Part shown: piece after piece, positions 63,695 through 64,000 of the stretch
Layout: each line of letters begins with the position of its first letter
How positions within the stretch are numbered: position 1 is the stretch's first letter
Notes under the pieces: model-generated
Databases searched by the model: none
What the model was told of the DNA's origin: nothing
What the model saw: only the letters and a program-made list of their open reading frames with translations
NCBI GenBank assembly: GCA_003054495.1
Contig: CP028514.1
Location: forward strand, 2,496,001-2,560,000
Source: Carboxydocella thermautotrophica
Lineage (GTDB): Bacteria; Bacillota; GCA-003054495; Carboxydocellales; Carboxydocellaceae
Reading direction: 5' to 3'
Length of the DNA stretch: 64,000 nt
Made by a program: the position numbers and the translations under genes

Positions 63695-64000
63695 CTATGG
63701 CCACAACCCTGTTTCTTCTAAGCCCATGGTTTCCGGCAAACCAAACAGGATATTCATATTTTGCACTGCCTGCCCGCTGGCCCCTTTGACCAGATTGTCA
63801 ATGGCAGAGACCAGAATTAAACGACCGGTGCGGGCATCTTTTTTCAAACCAATAAAGGTCCGATTGCTTCCCGCACACCACTTGGTCTGGGGATACTGAC
63901 CTGCCTCCAGTACCTTAACAAAAGGTTCTCCCCGGTAAAAGTCCCGGTAGATAGCCCTGATCTCTTCTTCCTCCAGATTCTGTCGTAACTTAGCATAGAC
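63695..64000 (-). CDS. argC: N-acetyl-gamma-glutamyl-phosphate reductase, C-terminal part
   Basis: The last 101 residues are in the window and the gene continues beyond base 64000. The segment reads [20 protein letters not shown], then [40 protein letters not shown] and ends ETGLWP, the canonical ArgC C-terminus. It reduces acetylglutamyl phosphate. It lies 15 bases before argJ. Confidence 0.93.
   Translation of the reverse strand, partial: VYAKLRQNLEEEEIRAIYRDFYRGEPFVKVLEAGQYPQTKWCAGSNRTFIGLKKDARTGRLILVSAIDNLVKGASGQAVQNMNILFGLPETMGLEETGLWP

Noticed and set aside
1-64000. tRNA or rRNA genes
   Set aside because: No cloverleaf-like segment with GTTCRA-type T-loop or rRNA sequence was recognised in gaps on either strand; a scan with a covariance model would be decisive.

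Overview
The window reads as a chromosomal segment of an anaerobic, spore-forming, flagellated Firmicute of class Clostridia. The evidence is spoIIR, CodY, the comFA/comFC-yvyF-flgM-flgN-flgK-flgL order, strong AGGAGG-type ribosome binding sites, a UGA-coded selenoprotein and large multiheme c-type cytochromes. About 50 percent GC plus multiheme cytochromes would suit a thermophilic metal-reducing or carboxydotrophic lineage such as Carboxydocella, but the genus is only a guess. Almost every gene is on the minus strand.

Layout. 1-9.4 kb: late flagellar genes (flgL start, flgK, flgN, flgM, yvyF), competence genes comFC and comFA, two diguanylate cyclases flanking codY, and a DUF192 gene. 9.4-21.1 kb: a complete Tad/Flp pilus locus (tadC, tadB, tadA, receiver-fused cpaE/tadZ, cpaB, tadG, tadE, prepilin peptidase, two short Flp pilins) with a DegS/NarL-type two-component pair upstream. 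The ATPase TadA carries a 460-residue intein with a LAGLIDADG endonuclease exactly in its Walker A motif. A c-di-GMP-I riboswitch with a terminator precedes one pilin gene, and the two GGDEF proteins encoded downstream could make its ligand. 21.1-26.6 kb: metK, a 35-residue ORF, a PHP phosphatase, spoIIR, a thioredoxin-like protein with an in-frame UGA in a W-Sec-P-A-C motif, an NAD-type isocitrate dehydrogenase family gene and a homocitrate synthase (nifV type). 26.7-33.7 kb: an exported redox locus with a 16-heme cytochrome, an 8-heme cytochrome (both with IPT/TIG domains), a PQQ-type beta-propeller/CARDB protein and a copper-amine-oxidase-N stalk-domain protein.

33.98-38.38 kb is a nest of decayed insertion sequences: an IS3-family element, a fragment of an IS1202-like element, a truncated second IS3 element, and a nearly complete IS1202-like element. 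Two of them carry long hairpins with a shared core. 38.4-43.9 kb: gatCAB, a YkgJ-type cysteine-cluster protein, a short-chain dehydrogenase and menG/ubiE. 43.9-64 kb: amino-acid biosynthesis (thrC, lysC, argH, argG, an unknown membrane protein, argF, carB, carA and argD, argB, argJ, argC). The 5-oxoprolinase cluster pxpA-ycsG-pxpB-pxpC-ycsI (ycsI truncated) sits between carA and argD. The carA promoter carries two ArgR-like boxes at canonical spacing.

The strongest observations are the UGA-coded thioredoxin-like protein, the intein in the TadA P-loop, the c-di-GMP riboswitch on a pilin gene with a long enclosing helix and nearby repeated operator candidates, and an octaheme module present three times in two cytochromes.
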